Below are positions 23,175 through 32,740 of a stretch of DNA of 64,000 nt, piece by piece. Location: contig MU385969.1 of NCBI GenBank assembly GCA_022497145.1, positions 1 through 64,000 of the forward strand, written 5' to 3'. Position numbers and translations under genes: made by a program. Source of the stretch: Rostrohypoxylon terebratum (Eukaryota > Ascomycota > Sordariomycetes > Xylariales > Hypoxylaceae). Below the pieces are notes generated by a model. That model did no database searches. It worked only from the letters and a program-made list of their open reading frames with translations, and was not told the origin of the DNA. The first letter of the stretch is position 1, and every line of letters starts with the position of its first letter.

Positions 23175-24212
23175 ATGGCGCCGAGTAACCAAGCTGCATT
23201 CCTGGTCGCTGCCAAAGCACCCCTCGAGGTCAAGGAGGCACCCTACACTCCACCCGGCCCTAACGAGCTGGTCGTCAAGAACCGTGCCGTAGCCGTCAAT
23301 GTGGTTGACCCCTACAAGCAACTTTTAGGGGATGCACTACTTGGTTATATCAAATGGCCCTGCGTTCAGGGTGAAGATTTAGCCGGCGATGTCGTCGAAG
23401 TCGGCAGCGCCGTGACCCGTTTCAAGGTCGGTGACCGTGTGATCGCCTACGCTGCTGGCACTCTTCCATTCGGCAATCGAACACCCGAAGGAGGATTCCA
23501 ACATTACACTGTTGTGCGCGAGCACATGACAGTGCCGATTCCCGCATCTGTTACTTATGAACGAGGTAGTGTTTTGCCACTATGCTTAACCACCGCCGCG
23601 TACGGCCTTTTCCACAAGGACCTCCTCGGATTAGATCTTCCTACCTCCCCAGCTGCTACCCCCAAGGAAAAGGCTGTGATCATTACGTCTGGCGCATCAA
23701 GTGTAGGCGCGAGTGCAGTCCAACTTGCCGTAGCGGCCGGGTACGAGGTGTACTCCACGGCATCACCTAAGAACTTTGAGCTCGTGAAAAAGCTAGGCGC
23801 TAGCGGGGTTTACGACTACCACGAGGACGGCGCTGCGGACAGCATCATCGCAGCTTTGAAGGGTAAGAAGGTTGTTGGAGCACTGACTATCAATCCTGGC
23901 GGCGTGGCAATTAGCGCCAAGGTGCTGAACGGCACTGATAGCGTTAAGAACATTGCTGATGCGGGGCCCCCACCGCCTGAAGGCTACCCCGAGGGTATCA
24001 CGTCGAAGTTCATCGATCTGGGCGACCTTCCTGACCCTGATTCTGTCACTGGAAAAGTCTTTCGCGACTTCTTGCCCAAGGCTCTTGCTTCTGGTAAATT
24101 CGTTCCTGAGCCAGAGCCATGGGTAGTGGGTAATGGCCTTGAGAAGATTCAAGAGGCATACGATCTCCGTCTTAAGGGTGTGTCGGCTCAAAAGATTGTT
24201 GTAACTCTATGA
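23175..24212 (+). CDS. Zinc-binding-type alcohol dehydrogenase / trans-enoyl reductase-like (MDR)
   Basis: Single-exon 345-aa protein. The start is placed at 23175 (MAPSNQAAFLVAAKAPLEVK); upstream codons in the frame are not family-like. The MDR N-terminal domain contains NVVDPYKQ and QGEDLAGDVVEVG, then FKVGDRVIAYA. The Rossmann region reads VIITSGASSVGASAVQLAVAAGY, a variant of the GxGxxG NADPH loop, followed by VYSTASPKNFELVKKLGAS. No structural zinc cysteines are seen. This is the arrangement of fungal trans-acting enoyl reductases (LovC-like) and related quinone-reductase-like enzymes that reduce enoyl groups with NADPH. No polyketide synthase is present in the window, so its partner is unknown. 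Confidence 0.88.
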   Translation: MAPSNQAAFLVAAKAPLEVKEAPYTPPGPNELVVKNRAVAVNVVDPYKQLLGDALLGYIKWPCVQGEDLAGDVVEVGSAVTRFKVGDRVIAYAAGTLPFGNRTPEGGFQHYTVVREHMTVPIPASVTYERGSVLPLCLTTAAYGLFHKDLLGLDLPTSPAATPKEKAVIITSGASSVGASAVQLAVAAGYEVYSTASPKNFELVKKLGASGVYDYHEDGAADSIIAALKGKKVVGALTINPGGVAISAKVLNGTDSVKNIADAGPPPPEGYPEGITSKFIDLGDLPDPDSVTGKVFRDFLPKALASGKFVPEPEPWVVGNGLEKIQEAYDLRLKGVSAQKIVVTL

Positions 24213-24613
24213 CGGGTAGGCTCTTAATGGAAATCGGTGGATTAGTTGGAATCATGAATTGGGCGAAAGTCTGTTTAGTCTGGAGCATATAACTTGTTTC
24301 GGACATCAGTGTTCGTTTTGGATGATTTTAGATTGAGTCAATCTAAACACTGCCCTATTCCATGGCAACAATACCCCTATTCTTAGCGTGTGTGTATTGT
24401 ACCTGTGCATGCAGGTAAAGGTAAGGTAAGAGCTAAACTACCTACATACTATTACCTAGGTAGAAGCTTCAGGGCTCTATCAAAAGGCCGTAGCCTATCG
24501 ACCTACCCACGAGATGACATTATAGCCACCAAAAAGTAAATACCTTTATTCACAACATCAATTATGTACCGAGCTTTAAAAAACTAAAGTGAAATCACCA
24601 AGTACTTTTTCTA
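24213..24613. other. Convergent 3' flanks
   Basis: It separates the 3' ends of the dehydrogenase (plus) and the MFS gene (minus). Intergenic CCTAGGTAG words are seen at about 24455; no gene. Confidence 0.4.
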
Positions 24614-26630
24614 TTACTCTCTGGAGACTTGGAGTTCCCCACCGTTATTTTCTTCTGTATTTACCCGTGTAGCCTGCCGTCGCCCCTTTCTTATGTCCTT
24701 CCACCCAAGCCCACATCCAAACCCGAACGCTACAGCCCCCAGCGCAGCAGCAAGATACATTACATGGTCCACGCTTTTAGCGTATGCATATAACACCTTA
24801 TCTAGCTCCTGTCCAGAAACTAGGGATCGTACAGCAGTGGCACCACCAGCCATGATTATCTCAATATTGACTTCTGGTGCAGTTATAGAGAGTATCGTTC
24901 GCATGCTGTTGTTGAATATAGTTTGTGCAGATGTCACAAACAATGCGGCACCGAAATACTGGGTGAAAATAAGAATGGCTAAGGCAGAGGGGATATTTGG
25001 GCGCGGAATTAGCGTTTGAATCGCTATAAAAGGCTGACATGACCAACCATTAGCGAATCCGACCATGTGCATATTGTGCATATTGTGAGTTACCTTACCA
25101 TTTGGACAACCATTCCTACACCGAGACCATATATAACTTGATATCCTACCCAACGGCCAACCGAAGTTGATACTTGCAACGTCGAAAGTAGACCTGATCC
25201 AATGGAAGCTAACGTAGCCCCTACCATGACTGATGGAAGATAATATCCGATCCTTTGCACTTAAATGTAATGTTAGCGGTCGCGATCGACAAACGACGAC
25301 TTATCTCAAACCCGATCACTCACCCACGAACCCCCCAATGAGAACCATGACAACCTGACTTAAGATCGCCAGCAAATTATGCACGCCACTCATAAACGGC
25401 GAGTCCGCCTTGACTGCTTGGAGATAGATCGGCAGATAATACGCGACCACGAACATCATCCCCAAGAACGCAAACATAAGCAACGAAGCGCACCACTGAA
25501 TTCGGACTCCCAGGAGCGCGAAAGGGATCATAGCCTCTGACCCCTTCCTCCATTCCCAGATCAGGAACACGGCGAATGTAGCAACAGCCCCGCAGAGCAA
25601 GCCGATTACGACACTGCTATCCCAGGCGTACCTATTTCCACCAAATTCGAGGGCAATGAAAAACATAACGGCTGCCGGAGCAAAGATAATGAAGCCAACA
25701 AGGTCTAGAATGCGGATCAGTCCGCCGTTGCGGAGGATATGTAAGCCGTGTTTCTGTGTCATCTCGGGGATACGGATTAGTAGAAGGAGCGCTCCAACGA
25801 CGGCACCAACGGGGAGGTTGATATAGAAGCCTAGAAGAATGTTAATATTGTACTATATAATCGAAGGGAAGAGGTATAATTGTCTTACACCACCTCCAAA
25901 TTGTATACTCCGTGAGCGCGCCGCCTAGTAGTGGCCCGAGAGCGACACCGAGTTGGCCTATAGCGACAAGCGTGCTCTGTAAAACGGGTAACTTTTCCGG
26001 CGGCACGGAAGCCGTCCAAATAGTAAGGGATCCATTTAGGATACCGGAAGCGCCCATACCCGCGAATGCCCGCCCAACGGTGAACATAGCTGAAGACTTG
26101 GCAGCACCGCAGATGACGGAACCTATCTCGAAGACTAGAAAAAATCCAAGGAATGTCCACTATGATAGATCAGCTTTATATCCACGTACTAGATAGGTAT
26201 CGTTCTCAACACTTAATTATTCTTGTTGGGTGAATATGAGGTAAACTTGCCTTAGTGCTAAAGTTCGTGTATATTCTGCCGCTCAGGGGCTGCAGTGAGC
26301 AGCTAGCGAGTTGATAGGCGCTGCCATACCAACCGACGTCTGAAAGGGAGTGAAACTCTGTTGTTATTCTAGGTATGGCCTGTAATGCTTCAGAGTTAGT
26401 GAGCTCTCAATTGACGGTTGTGTATTCTCTACTATGAAGACATGTAGACGGCATACAGTGGCAACGATAGAGGTATCTAGCATAGCCAGAAAGTAAGCTA
26501 AAGTGACGGCTACTAGGATAGATGCTAGCCTAGACCCTTTGACGTATTCGTGCTTCTCGGCCGATACATGGATATCAATATCCTTTTTCTCCGTATCCGA
26601 ATTCTCCGCATTGGGCGGCAGGTCGGTCAT
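24614..26630 (-). CDS. 14-TM MFS transporter, DHA2/drug:H+ antiporter type
   Basis: CDS complement(join(24614..25033,25099..25259,25324..25830,25889..26159,26251..26379,26457..26630)), 553 aa. Family landmarks in order: AYFLAMLDTSIVAT (motif D1 in TM1), WYGSAYQLASCSLQPLSGRIY, GRAFAGMGASGILNGSLTI, LGPLLGGALTE (motif C), WRWCFYINLPVG, and a late FAAGD-free loop before the last helices. The terminal tail is charged. Plasma-membrane exporter of small molecules by family, plausibly of the product of neighbouring enzymes (inference). Intron 2 (26160-26250) uses a GC donor (GCAAGT), the others GT; all phases agree. Confidence 0.87.
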
Positions 26631-27247
26631 CCTGCAGCGGTTTCAAGTTCCTTAAGAATCGTTATCTGTTGACTGTATTAGCGGATAATGAAGTCTTCAT
26701 CAACTCACAACACGGGAAAGTATGAACACCTCCTGTAGCCACATACCTACCCTGTTCATAGGTGCCCCCTTATTGGAATTTGGGGGGCATCCTAACGGTA
26801 CTTACTCGGTAGTTGTTAAGAGATTTCATCCTAGTCATTGTTAGGGGTCATTTTACTCCGGGTTCAGGCCCTGGGCTAACTGAAATAGTGTAAAGACCAT
26901 CAAGGAGGATCGCTAGCGGACTACGACGTTGCAATGTTACATTGGGACCGGACCTGCGTATCTTCTCCACTATACCATTTACTACTATTGTTAAACATGA
27001 GGTAGACTAGTCCTAGGTACTCGCATGTGAAGTCACCGAATTGGTATTTATCCCGTCGTTACCTAAGCTGGATCTACCCTCATGCGATAGAGCATACATC
27101 ATGGGTTAGTTATGTTGGGTTATGTGGCATGACGAATATTCGCCCGTAGACTATGGTTGGCTGGCCTGTGGGTTAAAGCTGTCTTTCAACATGACAGTCA
27201 ACACAAGCCTGCTACCTGAATTCCTAAGTTGGTTTCTGCAAAAAGTC
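26631..27247. promoter_or_regulatory. Divergent promoter region of MFS and acyltransferase genes
   Basis: 617 bp lie between the divergent starts (26630 minus and 27248 plus). An earlier in-frame ATG at 27122 exists but precedes non-family text. Shared regulation of the two genes from here is plausible but unproven. Confidence 0.4.
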
Positions 27248-28633
27248 ATGGGGAGTCTTGCATCCGAGATTCAAGAAGGGCCTAAGCGTGAAGAGTATGA
27301 GATCTATCAAGATGTTCTTTCACAATTCCCCTTCCTAAATGGGTACACGCATTTTCTCCGCGTTTTCGAGACCACCCCAAGCTCGTCCCGGGAAGCCATT
27401 GTCGGGGATATACAGAAGGCGCTCGACGAACTCCGCACCAGCATCCCCTGGTTAGCAGATCAAGTTGTCACGGTCGACACCGGCCCCGGCACCTCAGGAT
27501 TCATAACATCCGCACCCTGGCCAGCGTCCGCCCCGGCTAACAATGTCGTTCGGGCGGATCATGATGATGACTTCCCTCCCCTCTCTTCACTTCTCGCATC
27601 CGGCGGTCCCATGTCTAGCTTCGACCCCACGAACCTAGTCCCATGTCCTGGCCTTCCTCACCCGCATGGTCTTTCGCCTATACCAATTTTCATCATCAGA
27701 GCGGTTTTCATCGCGGGTGGGGTGTTCATTGTTATGTCTGCTCACCACAATATGATTGACGGTACAGGTCTTATGCAGTTATGGAACCACATGGCTACCC
27801 TCATGAATGGTGGCAGTCTGTCCGATGAGGCTGTCCGATGGGCTCACACTGACCGCACGCGGGTCGTGCCTTTACTTCGTCCAACCGAGGCAGCAAAAGA
27901 CTTCAGTCATCTCCTACGTCCGAATCCTTGGCCCCTAGGCACTCCTCCAGAGACCGTATGGCGCGGTTTCACAGTATCACGTTCAGCACTCATTGACATC
28001 AAGGATCGCGCGTCTCCCAAGGAAGAAGGTGCTTTTGTTTCGACCGATGACGCCCTGTCAGCATTCTGCTGGCAGCGTATTTGCGCCGTTCGTCTCTCGA
28101 CCGGTCGCTGTCAAAGTACTCAACTCTCCAAGTTCGGACGGGCTGTAAACGCGCGACGCGCCGTTGGTCTACCCGACACGTATCTCGGACAAATGGTCGT
28201 TCACGCGACGACGCGGCTACCCCTTGGCGATGTCGTCGCGAAGCCAATCGCGGAATTAGCGGGTATGTTGAGACGGGACCTTGAGGATGCAAGGACGGAG
28301 TGGAGTGTTCGGAGCTGCGCGACGTTTATGGCAAGCATACCAGACAAGTCGAAATTGTTGTATGGTGGGCTTTACAACCCAGCGACGGATATTGGCGGCT
28401 CGTCGCTGCTTTCGTGGGGAGCTCGGTCGTTCCGGATGGGCTCGTTGGGTCAGTCGAAGATGTTTCGGAAGCCAGATGGACCTAGAATTCCTGGGTGCAT
28501 GTACTTCTTCCCATCGGACGATGAAAGGGAAGTGCAGCTTGTTTTGTGCTTGACGACAGAGGATTTAGATGAGTTGAGTAGGGATCCGGAGTGGGGGTTT
28601 TATGTGAAGGGCGTCGGGGCGGTGCCCATGTAG
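27248..28633 (+). CDS. BAHD-like / trichothecene 3-O-acetyltransferase-type acyltransferase
   Basis: Single exon; 461 aa from ATG 27248 (MGSLASEIQEG), preferred because the family text EIYQDVLSQFPFLNGYTHF starts just after. The frame is open back to an ATG at 27122, which would add 42 residues. The catalytic HxxxD motif is SAHHNMIDG (H167, D171). Other family marks are FPWL-like SIPWLADQV, FVSTDDALSAFCWQRI and GRAVNARRAVGLPDTYLG. It should transfer an acyl group from a CoA donor to a hydroxyl or amine; the substrate is not predictable. Cytosolic. Its position next to an MFS pump suggests tailoring or detoxification. Confidence 0.87.
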   Translation: MGSLASEIQEGPKREEYEIYQDVLSQFPFLNGYTHFLRVFETTPSSSREAIVGDIQKALDELRTSIPWLADQVVTVDTGPGTSGFITSAPWPASAPANNVVRADHDDDFPPLSSLLASGGPMSSFDPTNLVPCPGLPHPHGLSPIPIFIIRAVFIAGGVFIVMSAHHNMIDGTGLMQLWNHMATLMNGGSLSDEAVRWAHTDRTRVVPLLRPTEAAKDFSHLLRPNPWPLGTPPETVWRGFTVSRSALIDIKDRASPKEEGAFVSTDDALSAFCWQRICAVRLSTGRCQSTQLSKFGRAVNARRAVGLPDTYLGQMVVHATTRLPLGDVVAKPIAELAGMLRRDLEDARTEWSVRSCATFMASIPDKSKLLYGGLYNPATDIGGSSLLSWGARSFRMGSLGQSKMFRKPDGPRIPGCMYFFPSDDEREVQLVLCLTTEDLDELSRDPEWGFYVKGVGAVPM

Positions 28634-28995
28634 AATGTTGAAGCACTGTAAAACACCGTGTAATCCCCTCATTCTGAGCCTTATTCATACGGTCAAAGTC
28701 GCCATGGCGCTAATTATGATATGCCTACTAAGGAGTATTGAGTCTTGTAATACAGTCATCCACCACCCTTTATCAAAAACATATCGGGAACTATTGCTCA
28801 GCGTTGAATTCTTTACTTCGAAGGTCTCTCCGTCTATCTCGTTTGTAATTTCGTAAAGCACCTAAGGACATGACGTCGCGATGTTACTGCTGTGCCGATT
28901 TATCAATTCATCTCCTGCTCAAAATGATGGGCAATGTGATAAAATCAGAGTGGAGCAATATGCCATAGAATGCTTTCTATCCACACCATATTTCA
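28634..28995. other. Intergenic with upstream in-frame extension of the HET gene
   Basis: An ATG at 28870 opens a frame in register with the HET gene (CYCCADLSIHLLLKMMG...), broken only by TAG at 28966-28968 before the annotated ATG. See the finding on this stop. Confidence 0.5.
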
Positions 28996-31078
28996 ATGGA
29001 TGATCTAGAAACATCAGCAAACCATGGCTGCGACTTTTGTACACTTTTATTGGAGTCTTTCAAAATCACGCCTGCATACAGATTTTCAAATGCTAGCTGG
29101 TTAGGAGAGCCAAGTCAATACGATCGTGACGATAGAGGCTCAATGTTTTCCGTCCTTAAACAGCTTCCTGCGATGATGCTTCATATCTGCATTCATCCCC
29201 GCCATATCAGCATCACCGACAGATGGGAAAGTGCACAAGTGTTCGATCAGATTGTGGTACAGCCTAGAGGAATACCTACAGTTGATCTTGCGAACAAAAT
29301 GACAGGAAAATTTGACTGTGTTCCTTTGATCCTTACACTCACATCTCCCCTTAGTAAGTTATCACTAATGATGTGATCGCTTCATGATGGCTAGCCTTAA
29401 CATTCGCGCAGAAGAGCCTGTTCGAGTGGAAAATTACCGGATAGGCAGAATTCGTACGGACCCCGATCTGGGATCCCAGGCCAACTTTGACGTCGCCAGG
29501 GCGTGGCTCAAGACTTGCCGGGAGCAACATTATACTTGTCTTGAGCGCGATGTCGCCAATCTTCCAACACGAATAATCGACGTTGGGAGCGAAGAAAACC
29601 CTGCGATGCTGAGAGTAGTTCATGCACTTGGGGATGTCGGCCAATACGTGATACTTAGCCATTGTTGGGGCGGTAAAGTATCCCATGTTCTGAATGAAGG
29701 GACCTCCAAAGAATTCCACCTACGTCTCCCGTTTGGTGATCTGCCAGCCAACTTTCGCGACGCGATAATAGTCACCCGACAATTGGGGATTCGATATCTC
29801 TGGATTGATTCTCTATGTATTCTACAAGACTCAAAATCGGACTGGGAAAGCGAATCAAAGAAGATGGGAGAATATTATCGCAGCTCTACTCTTATGATAT
29901 CCGCCTCGGCATCCGAGAAAAGCACTCGAGGATTCCTAACCCACGAACACGAAGATTCGAATCTAAAACCTGTCAAACTTAGTGTGTATCCTAACAGTGA
30001 CAGCGGCCACCAAGTGACCGTAGAGAGGCTGGCCGACAAAAGAGAAGATCTGTACTTCCTCAACACACAAGGCCCCTTGGCGTCTCGAGGGTGGACTCCC
30101 CAAGAGGAATTACTGTCACCCAGGCATCTCTATTACGGACGTCGCCAGATATATTGGAAGTGCCGTAATGGTGACAAATCGGTCGAAGGTGTCCCATCTA
30201 GAGAGGGTTTTCCGCAGTTTAACCTGAGCTCGATGTCCTCAATCCTTTATTACAGGCTTCTTCGTGAGATCAAGCAGCCCCCAGAAATAGACATGGAAGA
30301 ACTACTTGCTATATATTATAAATTAGTCCAAATGTACTCAGCCAGGAAATTGACTTATGATTCCGATAAACTGCCCGCGTTCTCTGGTTTAGCACAAAGA
30401 ATTGCTACGGCGCTACCTGGTCAATATCTTGCGGGGCTTTGGGGTTGCGAAATAAGCTCAGGCTTGGATTGGTATAACGCTGGAGACGCCAGACCTGTTG
30501 ATACATATCGTGCTCCTTCCTGGACCTGGGCAGCTATGAATGAACAAATCCATTTTATCGGCATTCCTATTGGCGTGAAATGGGAATCAAAGATTCGACT
30601 TCTGGGACATGATATGGTTTATCGTGACCCAAGTAATCCGTATGGCGAAGTCACGACGGGTCACATTTTAGTTCAGGGATACACTAAACCCCTATTCAGG
30701 AGTTCAGAAGTTGATGCGAAAGCCGGAGTTTACGAGGTTTTCTCAAATCGAATGAGCGTAGGCAACCAAGGTATCGCATCCCATGATATCTTCTTTGTAG
30801 ACAACGAAGACTGCGACTATTTCTTGGTGACTCCTAGGAATCGTTCAAAAAAAGAAAGCTCGTCTGACATGGAGATCAACAAAGATTTTCCGGGGAACTA
30901 TCTTGTTCTACTCTTAAGGACTTTTGACTCTATAAAGCCAAGCGCTACCTGTCTGATATTGCGGGAAGTTATCTCTGGAAAAGAACCACAGTTCGAGAGG
31001 ATAGGGTCTTTGAGTTATTACCGGGGGGAATTCCCTGGAATAAGCGCTTGGGACAATATGAGATTGAAACTCGTATAA
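28996..31078 (+). CDS. HET-domain (heterokaryon incompatibility) protein
   Basis: CDS join(28996..29353,29412..31078), 674 aa. The 58-nt intron uses GTAAGT and a CTTAAC branch before GCGCAG, and phase requires this acceptor rather than the nearer TAG. Domain start: YVILSHCWGG (about 198-207), then LPANFRDAIIVTRQLGIRYL, WIDSLCILQDSKSDW and YYRSSTLMISASAS, the ordered blocks of the HET domain. RGWTPQEELLSPRHLYYG marks its end. The N-terminal part has LETSANHGCDFCTLLLES, usual in HET proteins before the linker. The family triggers cell death on non-self recognition in fungi. The 5' end is uncertain: see 28870. Confidence 0.87.
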
Positions 31079-31481
31079 AATAATACTTGCCTGTCTCAAG
31101 GATTTGATGAGCTCATCCTTGACTTATACCCAGGTGGACATTACTACACAAAGGGGGATCTAGGTAGGTACCTAGACTAATATGACAGAAAAACAAGAAA
31201 TAGAAGTGCTTCTTTTTATTCTACCACAATACTTAACCTATAGCAGAGTATCTAGGACTAAATATGATCCATTCAACCTTGTGCTTTCATATCCATTCCG
31301 GTTGCCCATGTTTTCCCAGTGATGATCAGTAAGGATAGATCCAACTCTGGCACGTTATACGTTACATTTTTTCTGTCCTAAACATCTCAAATCCCAACAT
31401 CCGCAACCAACCACTCGATACAGCCAGAATTCCATACTTAGGCCTAGATGCCTAGTGGCTGATAGTCTAAGATAAGTCCGA
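31079..31481. other. Convergent 3' flanks
   Basis: No gene. Contains the palindromic word TAGGTAGGTACCTAG at about 31162-31176. Confidence 0.4.
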
Positions 31482-31856
31482 TTATAAGAATCTGTCAATC
31501 GGGAACTGCGGAGTCTGGCCCGGTTCAATCATCTTATTTGTCTTCATATGGCCAACTAAGCTCTTCAGGCTTTTCTCCAGATACTCGTACCTTTTTAGTT
31601 CTTTTTGGTGACGAACAAGCCGCCTATACACGTTATCATATCTTCGTTGATATGCTAGTCGCTCCGAGCTATTCTCGTCTCCTGGCGGGCCACCCAAGCT
31701 ACGTGCTTCGCTATAAGCTCGATTCCGCTCAGTTACAATGGAAGCTATCTGGCGGTCTTTCTGTAGGAACTCATTGTAGAGTTCCAAGCCAACTCTCCAA
31801 CACTCATTGGCGGTAACGGGGTACTCTTGAGGGTTTGGTTGGTTGGAGTTTGCCAT
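31482..31856 (-). CDS. Small hypothetical coiled-coil protein
   Basis: Single-exon 124-aa protein starting MANSNQPNPQEYPVTANE. It is rich in Arg, Glu and Tyr, with a long helix-prone stretch (about residues 20-105, including RLAYQRRYDNVYRRLVRHQK), likely a coiled coil. No signal peptide, membrane helix or known domain is recognised. It stands alone between a HET gene and an NLR gene; no function is proposed. The good ATG context and uninterrupted frame support a real gene, but this is not certain. Confidence 0.5.
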   Translation of the reverse strand: MANSNQPNPQEYPVTANECWRVGLELYNEFLQKDRQIASIVTERNRAYSEARSLGGPPGDENSSERLAYQRRYDNVYRRLVRHQKELKRYEYLEKSLKSLVGHMKTNKMIEPGQTPQFPIDRFL

Positions 31857-32740
31857 TATCTCGCAACGGGATTAGTGGGAAGATATTATCTTTAGAGGAA
31901 GTTGAACTTGATAAAATGAATGACTATAATCTGGCTTGCTTAGAAAGTGAATATCGAGTATTGCAAGAAATAAGGTGCGCATGAACGCAATCGTCCAGGG
32001 CTTTGACATTGTCAAAGGGAGGTTCTAGTATTCCAGAATTCCAAATCAATTATATAATAGAAGGACCCGTGCCCATCAAGAGGTATTTTACAGGTGAGTC
32101 TCTCTATCATTTGCGAGCTGTACTTATTCATCATCCAATATGCCGATTTCTTAAGTGTCTGGTGAAACTACTTAGGCAATGCAACAAGACGCAGCCTAAA
32201 ATCTCTAGGTAATCATGACAATGTTTAGGTTACCTACCTAATAACTTGAATCACAGATAGATACCTGGTAAGTATTACCCTAGGAGCCCTCAAGTCACTA
32301 AAGCACTTTTATTATGTTTGCTAAAAGGCGAAGAAGAAATTTTCTGACCGTCACGCACTAGATAATCACCACATGAATACCTAGGTGTATGGTGTATATC
32401 AGCATACTTTTTCACCTAACCCTCAATCCTTACCCTAACCCTGAGATATATCTAACCTTTACCCTAAAATGTGTACGGTCTTATGATGGAAAGTCATTCA
32501 CCCTGAGAGGTGGCTATGAACTTACTAAAACTTAGAAACAGCTCTTTGAGCTTTATACTTAAGAAAGTCAACATCCTTTTCCCCTCTTCTTTCTATCCGT
32601 GCAACCCTCAAAATAGTAAAATACCCAGAGCTAAGAGCGGCAACTAAAACGGGACCCGATACCGGCGGCTAGCGCTAGCGCTATGAAATTACCTAGGTAG
32701 ATAAATGACCCAATTTCCTAGTAAAAATCCAACTTCCCCT
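31857..32740. other. Intergenic with telomere-like CCCTAA tract
   Basis: Degenerate CCCTAA repeats lie at about 32415-32467 ('cctaaccctcaatccttaccctaaccctga'). No gene is supported. Confidence 0.45.

Noticed and set aside
24861..25046. Alternative minus-strand frame in the MFS gene
   Set aside because: A shadow of the real MFS exons 25033 and 25099; family motifs lie in the other frame.
27122..27247. Upstream ATG adding 42 residues to the acyltransferase
   Set aside because: The added sequence is not family-like, while the downstream ATG lies right before the conserved N-terminal block; still possible.
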